The notes under the pieces: generated by a model
The model's input: only the letters and a program-made list of their open reading frames with translations
Told to the model about the DNA's origin: nothing
The model's database searches: none
Assembly: GCF_004683905.1 (NCBI RefSeq)
Contig: NZ_CP038438.1
Coordinates: forward strand, 3,782,001-3,846,000
DNA from: Pseudomonas fluorescens
GTDB lineage: Bacteria > Pseudomonadota > Gammaproteobacteria > Pseudomonadales > Pseudomonadaceae
Length of the DNA stretch: 64,000 nucleotides
Reading direction: 5' to 3'
Translations under genes and position numbers: made by a program
Shown: piece by piece, positions 33,492-42,581 of the stretch
How the letters are laid out: the number at the start of each line of letters is the position of its first letter
How positions within the stretch are numbered: position 1 is the first letter of the stretch

Positions 33492-34811
33492 TCACACCAC
33501 CATCTGCAGAATCAACCAGGCATTCGCGCCACTGATCACCACAAACAATCCCCACGCCAGCACCCGGGTCGGCAGCCGGTTCACAAACGGCCCCATCAGT
33601 TGCTTGTCGCTGGTCATGCGAATCAGCGGGTACAGCGCAAACGGCAGCTGCAGGCTCAACACCACCTGACTCAGCACCAGCAACTTGCCCACCGCGTTAT
33701 CCCCCATCAGCCACACGCCGATGAACGCCGGGATCAGCGCCAGCCCACGGGTGATCAAACGCCGCTGCCAGCAGGGAATCCGCAGGTTCAGATAACCCTC
33801 CATGATCACCTGTCCGGCGATGGTCCCGGTGAACGTCGAGCTCTGCCCCGACGCCAGCAACGCCACGCCGAACAACACACTGGCCAGTGCGCCGCCGACC
33901 AGCGGGTCGAGCAGGTGGTAGGCGTCCTGAATGTCGACCACGTCGGTATGCCCGGACTGGTGAAACGCAGCCGCCGCCAGAATCAGGATCGCCGCGTTGA
34001 CCAGCAGCGCCAGCGCCAGCGAGCCGATAGTGTCGATGCGCGCCAGGTTGACCGCGTCCTGCTTGCTGGCCAGGTCCTTGCCGATCATCCGCGTCTGCAC
34101 GATCGAACTGTGCAGGTAGAGGTTATGCGGCATCACCGTCGCGCCGAGAATACCGATCGCCAGATACAGCGGTGCGGCATCGCTGATCGCCGAGAGCGAC
34201 GGTTTGAAACCGGCGAACACATCCGGCCAGTAGGGTTTGATCAGCACCAGTTCAACGAAGAAACACACGCCGATGGTCGCCACCAGCACCAGCATGATCG
34301 CCTCCAGCCGACGGAAGCCACGGTTCTGCAAGGCCAGCACCAGCAGCGTGTCGAAGGCGGTCAGGGCAATGCCGAAGGTCAGCGAACAGCCAAGCAACAA
34401 GTGAAACGCCAGGGCGCAGCCGAGCACTTCGGCCAGATCAGTGGCGATGATCGAGATTTCCGCCAGCACCCATTGCAGGCGCGCGGTCGGGGTGCTGTAG
34501 CGCTCGCGGGACAATTGCGCCAGATCGCGACCGGTGGCGATGCCCAGACGCGAGCACAGGCACTGCACGACCATTCCCGCCAGACTTGCGAGCAACACCA
34601 CGAACAGCAGGCTGTAACCAAAACGCGAACCGGCCTCGATGGCGGTCGCCCAGTTGCCCGGGTCCATGTAGCCGATCGACACCAGCAAGCCAGGCCCGGC
34701 AAAACGCAGCACGCGTTTGAAGAACGAAGCGCTCGGATCCACCGCGACGCTGCCGGCCACTTCCGGCGGGCAGAACGGCGCGGTGGCGATTTTGGGTAAG
34801 CTGAATTTCAC
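33492..34811 (-). CDS. mntH: Nramp-family divalent metal transporter
   Basis: A 439-aa proton-coupled Mn2+/Fe2+ importer with about eleven transmembrane helices. The metal-site motif DPGN in GYMDPGNWATAIEAGS (helix 1) and the MPHNLYLHS motif (helix 6, with the M required for Mn selectivity) are both intact. GTG at 34811 gives the usual length and starts KFSLPKIA; an ATG 66 bases upstream would add an unconserved tail. Single gene; no MntR-type box was identified upstream. Confidence 0.92.
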   Translation of the reverse strand: MKFSLPKIATAPFCPPEVAGSVAVDPSASFFKRVLRFAGPGLLVSIGYMDPGNWATAIEAGSRFGYSLLFVVLLASLAGMVVQCLCSRLGIATGRDLAQLSRERYSTPTARLQWVLAEISIIATDLAEVLGCALAFHLLLGCSLTFGIALTAFDTLLVLALQNRGFRRLEAIMLVLVATIGVCFFVELVLIKPYWPDVFAGFKPSLSAISDAAPLYLAIGILGATVMPHNLYLHSSIVQTRMIGKDLASKQDAVNLARIDTIGSLALALLVNAAILILAAAAFHQSGHTDVVDIQDAYHLLDPLVGGALASVLFGVALLASGQSSTFTGTIAGQVIMEGYLNLRIPCWQRRLITRGLALIPAFIGVWLMGDNAVGKLLVLSQVVLSLQLPFALYPLIRMTSDKQLMGPFVNRLPTRVLAWGLFVVISGANAWLILQMVV

Positions 34812-34882
34812 GCACACATCCAGAAACAAGTTCGAAAGACGCAGCTTAGAGGTTTCAGTCAGCGCCTTGAAGAACAAAAACT

Positions 34883-35419
34883 CTATCGGCTCATGCCCAA
34901 CAGTTGCTCACGCAGTTCGGGATTGCGCGTACGCGGATCCAGCCAGATATCGAAAAATGCCCGGGCAAATTGCGGATCATCGATTTCATGCTGCAACTGC
35001 TGACCGACAAAAAACCGCGCACCCTGCCCCGGCAGATACACGCCCGTGATCCGCGTGCCGGCCTGCACATCGACGAACGATTGCTGCATTTGTCCTTGCC
35101 ACCTGGCCAGTTGCGCGGGACTGACGCCCGCGCCAGCCAGGCGTTTGATTTCATCGACGCTGGCCTGCACCAGATCATCGCGGGAGATCTTGCGCCGATA
35201 GATCAGCTCCAGAGCGAAGGGCTGTTCGGTGGACAACGGGCGTGCCGCGCTCCACAACCGGGCGTTGTAGACGTCGAAGCCGAACACACTGAAATCACCG
35301 GTGCCGATGATTTGCGCGCCGGGCACGGCGTCCTGCCAATTGGCCCAGGTCGGCGTGAGTAACAGCGCCCACAAGCCAATGCCACAGCACCCACGCAGCA
35401 ACTTCGATGGTTTGCACAT
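34883..35419 (-). CDS. Exported chalcone-isomerase-like protein
   Basis: A 178-aa protein with a signal peptide (GCCGIGLWALLLTPTWA, residues ~10-26) and the chalcone-isomerase-like fold (~30-175). Characteristic segments are FGFDVYNARLWSA, LELIYRRKISRDDLVQASVDEI and ARAFFDIWLDPRTRNPELREQLLG. Bacterial members of this family are periplasmic and mostly uncharacterised; they do not need to make flavanones. It lies in the same direction as mntH, 71 bases upstream of it, so joint transcription is possible. Confidence 0.82.
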   Translation of the reverse strand: MCKPSKLLRGCCGIGLWALLLTPTWANWQDAVPGAQIIGTGDFSVFGFDVYNARLWSAARPLSTEQPFALELIYRRKISRDDLVQASVDEIKRLAGAGVSPAQLARWQGQMQQSFVDVQAGTRITGVYLPGQGARFFVGQQLQHEIDDPQFARAFFDIWLDPRTRNPELREQLLGMSR

Positions 35420-35550
35420 CGCGGCATCGACTCCGTTAAACCCTGATCTTCAGAGCATAGCGGATATCACTCACAGACTTTGTATACAAAAATTGTCGAT
35501 CAATGCAGCAATCGGTTACCTTGGCCGTTCCATCCCCGGAGGCCTCCCGC

Positions 35551-36333
35551 GTGCTGATCCTCAAATTACTGCTGATCCCCGCTTTTCTGCTGCTGATTTC
35601 TCTCGCCGGCAAGCGCTGGGGACCAAGCGTCGCCGGTTGGCTGTCGGGGTTGCCGGTGGTGGTCGGGCCGATTCTGTTTTTCCTCGCCATCGAACAAGGG
35701 CCGCAGTTTGCTGCGCAATCGGCGGTGGCGGCGCTGTCGGCGATGTTCGCCATGATCGCCTTCTGCATTACCTACGCGCAGGTGGCACAGCGGGCGAACT
35801 GGCCGTTGGCGCTGACGATTTCCCTGACGGTGTGGGCGGTGCTGGCGCTAATGTTGTCGCTGATTCCGTCGTCACTGACGTTCTCGGTCGCTGCGGCGGC
35901 GATTGCCCTGCTCGCCGCGCCGTACCTGTTTCCCGACGTGCAGCCGGTGCTGAACGGCCCGGCACCGAAGTCGGACAAACTGCTCTGGCGGATGATTGCC
36001 GGCGCGGCGCTGACGCTGCTGGTGACCATGCTCGCGAGTACTGTGGGCGAGCGCTGGAGCGGCTTGCTCGCGGTGTTCCCGGTGCTCGGCAGTGTAATGG
36101 CGGTGTTTTCTCAGCAGACTCGTGGCCCGGCGTTTACCGCGGCATTGCTGCGGGCGACGGCGACCGGCATGTACTCGTTCTCGGCATTTTGCCTGGTGAC
36201 GGCGCTGGCCCTGCCGAGTCTCGGCCTCAGCGGATTCATCGCCGGTGTCGCGGTGTCGGTGGCGATGCTCGGGGTCACCCGCAAGTTGCTGGCCCGACCG
36301 ACTCCCGCCAAAAGCCCACAACCTCAAGGCTGA
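35551..36333 (+). CDS. Multi-pass membrane protein of unknown function
   Basis: A ~260-aa protein with eight or nine hydrophobic helices and few loops. GTG at 35551 is chosen because GGAGG lies 8 bases ahead and the product starts directly with a helix; an ATG at 35503 would add 16 polar residues. Segments such as GKRWGPSVAGWLSGLPVVVGP and GLLAVFPVLGSVMAVFSQQ are symmetric, hinting at an internal repeat of two similar halves. No substrate or family is recognised. Confidence 0.75.
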   Translation: MLILKLLLIPAFLLLISLAGKRWGPSVAGWLSGLPVVVGPILFFLAIEQGPQFAAQSAVAALSAMFAMIAFCITYAQVAQRANWPLALTISLTVWAVLALMLSLIPSSLTFSVAAAAIALLAAPYLFPDVQPVLNGPAPKSDKLLWRMIAGAALTLLVTMLASTVGERWSGLLAVFPVLGSVMAVFSQQTRGPAFTAALLRATATGMYSFSAFCLVTALALPSLGLSGFIAGVAVSVAMLGVTRKLLARPTPAKSPQPQG

Positions 36334-36418
36334 GGCAGCCTGACAAACCGCGCTGGAATGCCAGGCATGCTCCGTGGGATCATCGCCGCCCTGGCGCGAC
36401 CATCCCTCGGAGATTCAC

Positions 36419-36985
36419 ATGTCATTGCTCAGCAAGAAAGCCGTCGTCCTGTTGCTGGCGGCGGTCGCCGGCCTCGGCGCCCTCAACGCCCAGGCAGCCA
36501 AGCCCAAGGAAAAGGCCTCGACCAACAACGTGTCGATGCTCGACGGCAAGTTCACCTTCGTCCTGCCCAAAGGCTTCACCGCCGACCCGCTGCCGGCCGG
36601 GCCAACCGGTGCCAAGGGCACGATGTACACCAATCAGGCGACCAAGACCGTGGTCATCGCCGCGGAAAACCAGATCGCCGGCGGCGCCAGCGTCAAGGAC
36701 AACGACAACGAATTTCTCGATGGCAGCCTGGCGAGTTTCATCGATGACCAGCGCAAGGCCCTGCCGGACTTCAACAAGCTCAGCGAAAAAAGCCTGACCC
36801 AGAAAAGCAGCGGCCTCGGCGTGCGTCAGGTCGACAGCACCGCCACTCAGGGCGGCGGCCAGACCCTCAATACCACCCTGCTCGCCGCCTCCGGCAAGCG
36901 CATGGCGCTGGTTCAGGTGATTTCCCGGGCTAGCGACAAGAGCGGTCACGATGCGCTGGTGAAAACCATCCTCAAGGACAAGTGA
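36419..36985 (+). CDS. Exported protein, possibly DcrB-like
   Basis: A 188-aa secreted protein. The signal peptide spans ~6-27 (AVVLLLAAVAGLGALNAQA), cleaved before AKPKEK. The mature domain begins with strand-like VSMLDGKFTFVLPKGFTAD, then TMYTNQATKTVVIAAEN, and ends in KSGHDALVKTILKDK. The overall pattern resembles DcrB/DUF1795 periplasmic lipoprotein folds, but this is weak. Start ATG 36419 has CGGAGA upstream. It is convergent with the esterase gene, 3 bases apart. Confidence 0.72.
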   Translation: MSLLSKKAVVLLLAAVAGLGALNAQAAKPKEKASTNNVSMLDGKFTFVLPKGFTADPLPAGPTGAKGTMYTNQATKTVVIAAENQIAGGASVKDNDNEFLDGSLASFIDDQRKALPDFNKLSEKSLTQKSSGLGVRQVDSTATQGGGQTLNTTLLAASGKRMALVQVISRASDKSGHDALVKTILKDK

Positions 36986-36988
36986 TCC

Positions 36989-37705
36989 TTACGGATTGAG
37001 CTGCTGCAGCCAGGCGTTCAAGTCCCGCAGCTCGGCAGAACTGATGCTGTGGCCGACACCGGGATAAGCGTGAAACTCGGGTTTGTAGGCAAGTTTTTGC
37101 AGCAGCGCATTGGCTTCGGTGCCGTCGCGGTACGGCACCCGATCATCGGCGGTGCCGTGGCCGATGAAGATGTGCAGCGGCAACGGTGGCTGCTCGGTCC
37201 TTAGCTCAGTTTTCAACACCGGCAACAGGCGTCCGCTCAACGCTGCAATGCCGCCGACCGCCACGGGCGGACGCAGGCCCACCTCGTAGCTCATCATCGC
37301 GCCCTGGCTGAAGCCGATCAGGTACACCTTGTCCGGGCTGGCGTGATATTTCTTCGCCGCCTGGGCGACAAACTCCCGCAGTTTCTGACCGCTGGCCTTC
37401 AGATCATCGGTCTCACCGTTGTAGGCCCCTTCGCCTTTCTTGCGAAACCACTGGAAACGCCCTTCGCCCAACGCCAGCGGCGCCTGCACCGAAAGGTAGT
37501 TGTACTGCGCCGGCAGCTGAAATTTCATGCCTATCAGATCGGCTTCGTTACTGCCGTAACCGTGCAGAAAAATCACCAGCGGCCGGGTGTTCGCGTCTGG
37601 GTGGACCTGTTCGATGTATTTCAGTGGCAAGTCGCTTTGCAGCGTGGTTTGCGCGTGGACGGCGCTGGACGCCAGCAGGGTTAACAGGGCAAACGCCTTC
37701 AACAT
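36989..37705 (-). CDS. Exported alpha/beta hydrolase (carboxylesterase/phospholipase type)
   Basis: A 238-aa secreted esterase. Signal peptide ~3-18 (AFALLTLLASSAVHA). The core shows the oxyanion-hole region FLHGYGSNEADL, the nucleophile elbow IGFSQGAMMSYE (catalytic Ser), the Asp in IGHGTADDRVPY and the His in YPGVGHSI. Length and motifs match the Abhydrolase_2 (YpfH/lysophospholipase-like) group. ATG at 37705 follows GAAGGAAGG; an upstream in-frame GTG is less likely. A REP pair follows the gene start on the upstream side. Confidence 0.87.
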   Translation of the reverse strand: MLKAFALLTLLASSAVHAQTTLQSDLPLKYIEQVHPDANTRPLVIFLHGYGSNEADLIGMKFQLPAQYNYLSVQAPLALGEGRFQWFRKKGEGAYNGETDDLKASGQKLREFVAQAAKKYHASPDKVYLIGFSQGAMMSYEVGLRPPVAVGGIAALSGRLLPVLKTELRTEQPPLPLHIFIGHGTADDRVPYRDGTEANALLQKLAYKPEFHAYPGVGHSISSAELRDLNAWLQQLNP

Positions 37706-37779
37706 AGAGCCTTCCTTCACAGAGTGTCGGGTTCGTCGGTGAGCCTAACACTCTCTGAAGATTGTGGTGCTGGCGAGAC

Positions 37780-37856
37780 CGCTATCGCGAGCAGGCTCAC
37801 TCCTACAGGGACAACGCATGCCAAATGTAGGAGTGAGCCTGCTCGCGATGAGGCCG
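37780..37856. repeat. REP doublet, TAGGAGTGAGCC class
   Basis: Inverted cores CTATCGCGAGCAGGCTCACT and GTAGGAGTGAGCCTGCTCGC, with a ~20-base centre. This is the variant of REP that carries TGAG where the common class has CGAG or CGGG. Confidence 0.85.
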
Positions 37857-37875
37857 GAAAATCCAAGGAAATCTG

Positions 37876-38988
37876 TCAGTCGTTGATCAGCTTGCCCACC
37901 CGAATCGGCTCACGCCCCGCCACCTTGGCCTGCCAGATCCCCGGCTGGGTGTAGCGCCCACGATCAATCGCAAACAGCACGCCGCTGGTGCCGGCGCGGA
38001 CGGTGGTGAGGCGGTCATTCAACGGATCCACCACTTCGAACAGCGCATCGCCCTGCTCGACCCACTCCCCGGCATTGCGCAGGAAACTGACCACGCCATG
38101 GTGCGGCGCGAACAGGTATTCGGTGCCTTCGAACGGCATGCCTTCGCAGCATTCGCTCGGCGCCGCCGGCCATTCGCCGCTGATGAAACCCTGCTCGGCG
38201 AGAAAGCCGAGAATCGCTTCACAATTGGCCTGCGCCTGATCGACCCGCGTGTCGCCCATGCTGCCCAGTTCAAGGGTGGTGGCGAGGTTCGCCGGGGGAA
38301 TCGCCGCACTCGGAAACGCTCGGGCCAGACGCAGCCACGGCGATGAGCACGACTCATCGAACGAACTGCCACCGGAGTCTTCGCACAACAAGGCCACGCC
38401 GGCCTTCAGTCGCGCCGCCAGCGATTGCCAGCGCGGCCAGTGTTGCGGCAATGCGTAAATGTGAATCGCCGCGTCGAAATCGCAATGCAGATCGAGGGTG
38501 ATGTCGGCGTCGCAGGCATGGCGCAGCAGCAAGCGGTGCAGCGCTTCCAGTTGCGAGGCCGGGGCTGGCAACTCATCGAGCACCTGGCCCATGGTCTGGC
38601 GGATCAGCGCGATGTTGGCCTCGGCGTCGCTGCCCAGTTGCTCACCGATTCGCGCCGCCACCGGCGCACTGAGTTCAACAAACGCGCGGTTGAAATTCTT
38701 CCCGCTGCCCAACTCGAAGCGCCCCATGTGGCTGCCTTGCAGATGCTGGTCGAGGCCAATCGGGTTGGCCACCGGTACCAGCTCGATCACGCCTTGCAGA
38801 CGGCCCTGCTGTTCCAGCGCGTTGAGGCGTTGCTTGAGTTCCCACGCGGTGCGCATCCCCGGCAGTTCGTCGGCGTGCAGGCTGGCCTGGATGTAGACCT
38901 TGCGGCTGCCCGCGCCGTAACGGAAGACGCTGAGGGAACGTTCGCTGCCCAGATGGCTCCAGGGCAGGACATGGTCGATGCGTTGCAT
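37876..38988 (-). CDS. Succinylglutamate desuccinylase/aspartoacylase family protein
   Basis: A 370-aa zinc-dependent deacylase of the AstE/AspA group within the M14 fold. The zinc ligands are seen in ASLHADELPGM (His, Glu; residues ~32-42) and in the later DADITLDLHCDFD context (His). A C-terminal beta-domain follows (VSFLRNAGEWVEQGDALFEVV, biotinyl-like turn). Start ATG 38988 has AGGAG upstream and begins the conserved region. Members remove acyl groups from amino acids. This one is not next to ast genes, so the amino-acid substrate is undetermined. Confidence 0.83.
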   Translation of the reverse strand: MQRIDHVLPWSHLGSERSLSVFRYGAGSRKVYIQASLHADELPGMRTAWELKQRLNALEQQGRLQGVIELVPVANPIGLDQHLQGSHMGRFELGSGKNFNRAFVELSAPVAARIGEQLGSDAEANIALIRQTMGQVLDELPAPASQLEALHRLLLRHACDADITLDLHCDFDAAIHIYALPQHWPRWQSLAARLKAGVALLCEDSGGSSFDESCSSPWLRLARAFPSAAIPPANLATTLELGSMGDTRVDQAQANCEAILGFLAEQGFISGEWPAAPSECCEGMPFEGTEYLFAPHHGVVSFLRNAGEWVEQGDALFEVVDPLNDRLTTVRAGTSGVLFAIDRGRYTQPGIWQAKVAGREPIRVGKLIND

Positions 38989-39022
38989 GGGAAAACTCCT
39001 GAATGGCTGGATCACGCAGATC

Positions 39023-39118
39023 CCCTGTAGGAGTGAGCCTGCTCGCGATAGCGGTGTGTCAGGCACTAAAGCGGCTGAATGTTAAACCGCTATCGCGAGC
39101 AGGCTCACTCCTACAGGG
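39023..39118. repeat. REP doublet, TAGGAGTGAGCC class
   Basis: Arms CTGTAGGAGTGAGCCTGCTC and complement, separated by ~45 bases. The two arms match over 26 bases or more. Confidence 0.88.
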
Positions 39119-39140
39119 TTCTCCTATGAATCAGAGCACA

Positions 39141-39177
39141 AAAAAAGTGGCCACCGCGCAAACGGGACCACTTTTTT
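39141..39177 (-). terminator. Intrinsic terminator of the amino-acid binding protein gene
   Basis: Stem AAAAAAGTGG / CCACTTTTTT with a 17-base loop directly downstream of the gene end at 39188. The flanking A- and T-runs also allow function on the other strand. Confidence 0.82.
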
Positions 39178-39187
39178 CTACAGCGTA

Positions 39188-39967
39188 TTAATGACCGTAC
39201 ACGTCAAAGTCGAAGTACTTGTCCTGGACTTTCTTGTACTCGCCATTGGCGCGGATTTCGGTGATGGCCTTGTTGAATTTCTCGGCCAGCTCGGTATCGC
39301 CCTTGCGTACGGCAATCCCGGCACCGCCGCCGAAGTACTTGGCGTCTTCGTAAGTCGGGCCGACGAATTCGAAACCTTTGCCGGCGTCGGTCTTCAGGAA
39401 ACCGTCGCTGAGGTTGACCGAGTCGGCCAGCATCGCGTCAAGACGACCAGATTTCATATCCAGGTTGGCTTCCTGTTGCGAGCCATAGCGCACCACTTCA
39501 AACCCGGCGTCCTTGGCCATGTCGGTGGCATAGCGGTCGTGGGTACTGGCGCGCAGCACGCCGACTTTCTTGCCCTTGAGCTCGGTCAGCGGGTCTTTGA
39601 CACCGGAGCCTTCCTTCATCACGAAGCGCGCCGGGGTGTGGTAGTACTTGATGGTGAAATCGACGTTTTTCTTGCGGTCGTCAGTGATGGTCATCGAGGA
39701 CAGGATCGCGTCGATCTTCTTCACTTTGAGTGCCGGGATCAGGCCGTCGAACTCCTGCTCGACCCACACGCATTTGACGTCCATCTGTTTGCACAGGGCA
39801 TCGCCGATCTCGACGTCGAACCCGGTGAGTTGGCCATCAGCGGTTTTCATCGAGAATGGCGGGTAAGCGGCTTCGATCCCCAGACGAATCGGTTTGGCGT
39901 CTTCGGCCACAGCGGTCAGGGACAACATCGACAGTGCCAGGGCACCGAACATCACTAGCTTCTTCAT
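39188..39967 (-). CDS. ABC transporter substrate-binding protein, basic amino-acid type
   Basis: A 259-aa periplasmic binding protein with signal peptide (LVMFGALALSMLSLTAVA, ~3-20). The mature part is SBP_bac_3: IRLGIEAAYPPFSMKTADGQLTGFDVEIGDALC and AILSSMTITDDRKKNVDFTIKYYHTPARFV, typical of lysine/arginine/ornithine/histidine binders (HisJ/ArgT/AotJ). No permease or ATPase genes are adjacent, so it is an orphan that must use a transporter encoded elsewhere. 245 bases upstream contain no other gene. Confidence 0.9.
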   Translation of the reverse strand: MKKLVMFGALALSMLSLTAVAEDAKPIRLGIEAAYPPFSMKTADGQLTGFDVEIGDALCKQMDVKCVWVEQEFDGLIPALKVKKIDAILSSMTITDDRKKNVDFTIKYYHTPARFVMKEGSGVKDPLTELKGKKVGVLRASTHDRYATDMAKDAGFEVVRYGSQQEANLDMKSGRLDAMLADSVNLSDGFLKTDAGKGFEFVGPTYEDAKYFGGGAGIAVRKGDTELAEKFNKAITEIRANGEYKKVQDKYFDFDVYGH

Positions 39968-40212
39968 TTATTACTCCTGTGTGCGGAGGCTTTTATTGGC
40001 AGCTTTCGATTGGCGTTCGGTCATGGCCATTGAGCAGCAAAAACCGACGTGGCCGGCAGTCTATGGCGGCGCGCACAGGGCAAATTGTGTTTAGGCGACA
40101 AATACTTACAGAAAATCGGCGCACGCGTTGACCGGGATCAACGGTGCGCCGACATGGTGCAAAGGCTGTAGGACAAACTCCGATTCTGCTCAGGAAATGG
40201 CTGAAAAACCTG

Positions 40213-40641
40213 TCAGCATTCGCAGGCAATGACAACTCGGGCAGGCTGTTCGACACTCAGCGAAAATCCCTCATCCAGCCAGCCGGTCACGCCGCCAATC
40301 ATCTCCTTGACCGGGTAACCCAACGCCGCCAGTTTCACCGCAGCCTTGTTGGCGCCGTTGCAGTGCGGGCCGGCGCAATAGACCACGAACAACGTGCTCG
40401 TCGAATACTCCACCAGGCCTTCGGCGGTCAGCAAGCGGGTCGGAATGTTGATCGCGCCCGGCACGTGACCGCGCTCGAACGCCAAAGGCCCGCGCACATC
40501 GACCAGGACAAAATCGACTTCACCGGCCTCCTGGCTGCCGTACACGTCAGAACAATCGGTTTCAAAGGTCAGACGGTTGCTGAAGTGCATCAGGGCAATC
40601 GCCGACGGTGCGGCAGGAATGTCGCGAACCAAGCTGGTCAT
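40213..40641 (-). CDS. Rhodanese-like domain protein
   Basis: A 142-aa single-domain rhodanese. Active-site loop VVYCAGPHCNGANKAA has the cysteine in the usual position (followed by AGPHCNG, a six-residue loop), preceded by VDFVLVDVRGPLAFERGHVPGAINIP. Such proteins transfer sulfane sulfur or act on arsenate/selenium-like oxyanions. Start ATG 40641 follows AAGGAG. It is divergent from the FtrA-like regulator 102 bases away; such regulators often control an adjacent rhodanese gene. Confidence 0.85.
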   Translation of the reverse strand: MTSLVRDIPAAPSAIALMHFSNRLTFETDCSDVYGSQEAGEVDFVLVDVRGPLAFERGHVPGAINIPTRLLTAEGLVEYSTSTLFVVYCAGPHCNGANKAAVKLAALGYPVKEMIGGVTGWLDEGFSLSVEQPARVVIACEC

Positions 40642-40743
40642 GTTGTGTGGCTCCTTCATCTGTTGGGGTGTGAGCAGACTTTATCGGGCCGGCACTTGGC
40701 GCTACAGTGGCGCGCAAGACACTCACCGGGAATTTTCCGCCAA

Positions 40744-41718
40744 ATGCCTGACTCACCTGGATTGGTCGCGATTCTGGCCTACGATGGCCTCTGTACCTTC
40801 GAGTTCGGCATTGCCGTGGAGATTTTCGGCCTGCCCCGGCCGGAATTCGATTTCCCGTGGTACGAGCACTGCATCGTCGCCGTCGATCAAGGGCCGATGC
40901 GCGCCATGGGCGGGATTCACGTATTGGCCGACGGCGGCCTGGAGCTGCTGACGCAGGCGCGCACCATCATCATTCCCGGTTGGCGCGACCGCGAGGCCCC
41001 GGTGCCGCCGGCGCTGATCGACGCCTTGCGACAGGCCCACGCCCAGGGTGCGCGGTTGCTGTCAATTTGCTCAGGGGTGTTTGTGCTGGCCGCCAGTGGC
41101 TTGCTCGACGGCCACGGTGCGACCACCCACTGGCGCTACACCGATGAACTGGCGCGACGCTACCCGGCGATCGCGGTCAATCCGGATGTGCTTTACGTCG
41201 ATTCCGGACAGTTGATCACCTCGGCGGGCAGCGCCGCCGGGATCGATGCCTGCCTGCATCTGCTGGCACGGGACTTCGGCACCCAGGTCGCCAATTCAGT
41301 GGCCCGGCGTCTGGTGATGTCGCCGCAACGCACTGGCGGTCAGGCACAGTTCATCCCCACGCCGGTCAGCGCGACGCCGCGAAACGACTTGTCGCGGGTG
41401 ATGCAGTGGGCCCGCGAGCGCTTGCACCAACCGCTGGAAGTGCGCGATCTGGCCAGCGAAGCGGCGATGAGCGAGCGCACCTTTTTGCGCCGTTTCACCG
41501 AAGCCAGCGGACAATCGCCCAAAGCGTGGCTACAACACGAGCGACTGGCCCGGGCGCGGGAATTACTGGAGAGCAGCGTGCACAACACCGAGCAAATTGC
41601 CCTGCACTGCGGTTATCGCTCGGTGGAAAGTTTTCGCGTGGCGTTTCGCAGCGTGGTCGGGGTGCCGCCGTCGGTGTATCGGGAGCGGTTTGGGCGTGGG
41701 GTCAAGGCCATTTCTTGA
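40744..41718 (+). CDS. ftrA: GlxA/FtrA-type AraC-family transcriptional regulator
   Basis: A 324-aa regulator with an N-terminal DJ-1/PfpI amidotransferase-like domain (~5-165; VAILAYDGLCTFEFGIAVEIFG, and the Cys in LLSICSGVFVLAASGLLDG) and two C-terminal AraC helix-turn-helix motifs (~210-320; LEVRDLASEAAMSERTFLRRF and EQIALHCGYRSVESFRVAFR). It starts at ATG 40744; longer frames overlap the rhodanese gene. The divergent rhodanese is the likely target. FtrA naming follows that arrangement and is moderately certain. Confidence 0.85.
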   Translation: MPDSPGLVAILAYDGLCTFEFGIAVEIFGLPRPEFDFPWYEHCIVAVDQGPMRAMGGIHVLADGGLELLTQARTIIIPGWRDREAPVPPALIDALRQAHAQGARLLSICSGVFVLAASGLLDGHGATTHWRYTDELARRYPAIAVNPDVLYVDSGQLITSAGSAAGIDACLHLLARDFGTQVANSVARRLVMSPQRTGGQAQFIPTPVSATPRNDLSRVMQWARERLHQPLEVRDLASEAAMSERTFLRRFTEASGQSPKAWLQHERLARARELLESSVHNTEQIALHCGYRSVESFRVAFRSVVGVPPSVYRERFGRGVKAIS

Positions 41719-41730
41719 GTTGACTGTGAT

Positions 41731-41810
41731 GACCCCTTCGCGAGCAAGCTCGCTCCCACATTTGAAATGGGCCCCCCTGTGGGAGCGAGCTTGCTCGCGA
41801 AGAGGCCAGT
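41731..41810. repeat. REP doublet (inverted pair)
   Basis: Cores TTCGCGAGCAAGCTCGCTCC and GTGGGAGCGAGCTTGCTCGC, with a ~20-base centre including GGGCCCCCC. It lies between the convergent regulator and cobF. Confidence 0.87.
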
Positions 41811-41825
41811 CCAGCCACAATAAAC

Positions 41826-42581
41826 CTACGGCTTACGCAACAGATAGGTATCCATGATCCAACCATGCTCGGCCCGCGCCGCCTTGCGCACCCGCTCGAT
41901 CTCGGCCGCCACATCCTTGAGCTTGCCACTGATCAGAATTTCATCCGGTGTGCCCAGGTAGGCTCCCCAATAAATCTCTGTCTGCTGATCCGCCACATGG
42001 TGGTAGGAATCTTCCGCATCGAGCATCACCACCAGGCTGTCCGTGTCACTCACCTGCCCCGCCGCCAGACGCCGGCCAGTGGTGATTTCAATTGACCGGC
42101 CAATGCTGTTCAACGGCACTTTATGCTGCGCCGCCAACGCCTGAACGCTGGTTATCCCGGGGATCACTTCAAACTCGAAAGCACAGCGACCTGACACCAG
42201 AATCGCCTGCAGGATACGAATCGTGCTGTCGTACAACGCCGGGTCGCCCCACACGAGGAATCCGCCGCACTGCTCGTCAGCCAATTCTTCATTGATCAGT
42301 TGTTCGAAGGTTTCTTGCTTGGCGCGATTCAGATCATCGACCGCGCGGGTGTAGTCCACGTCGCCGCGCGCGCGCTCGGGGCTGTGGGATTCGACGAAGC
42401 GATACGCAGGATCGGTGATGTAGCGCGCACAGATGTCGCGCCGCAGATCGATCAGTTTGTCCTTGCTCGGGCCTTTGTCCATCAGAAAGAACACGTCGAC
42501 TTGATTCAGCGCCTTTACCGCCTGCATCGTGATGTAGTCGGGATTTCCGGCGCCGATGCCAATTACCAGCAGTCGTTTCAT
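41826..42581 (-). CDS. cobF: Precorrin-6A synthase (deacetylating)
   Basis: A 251-aa SAM-dependent tetrapyrrole methylase of aerobic cobalamin synthesis. It methylates C1 of precorrin-5 and releases acetate, giving precorrin-6A. Visible are LLVIGIGAGNPDYITMQAV at the N-terminus, FLVWGDPALYDSTIRIL, and VIPGITSVQALAAQHKVPLN, all diagnostic for CobF. It overlaps the upstream phosphatase by 1 base (TAATG). Other cob genes are not in this window; cobF is often separate from them in Pseudomonas. Confidence 0.93.
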   Translation of the reverse strand: MKRLLVIGIGAGNPDYITMQAVKALNQVDVFFLMDKGPSKDKLIDLRRDICARYITDPAYRFVESHSPERARGDVDYTRAVDDLNRAKQETFEQLINEELADEQCGGFLVWGDPALYDSTIRILQAILVSGRCAFEFEVIPGITSVQALAAQHKVPLNSIGRSIEITTGRRLAAGQVSDTDSLVVMLDAEDSYHHVADQQTEIYWGAYLGTPDEILISGKLKDVAAEIERVRKAARAEHGWIMDTYLLRKP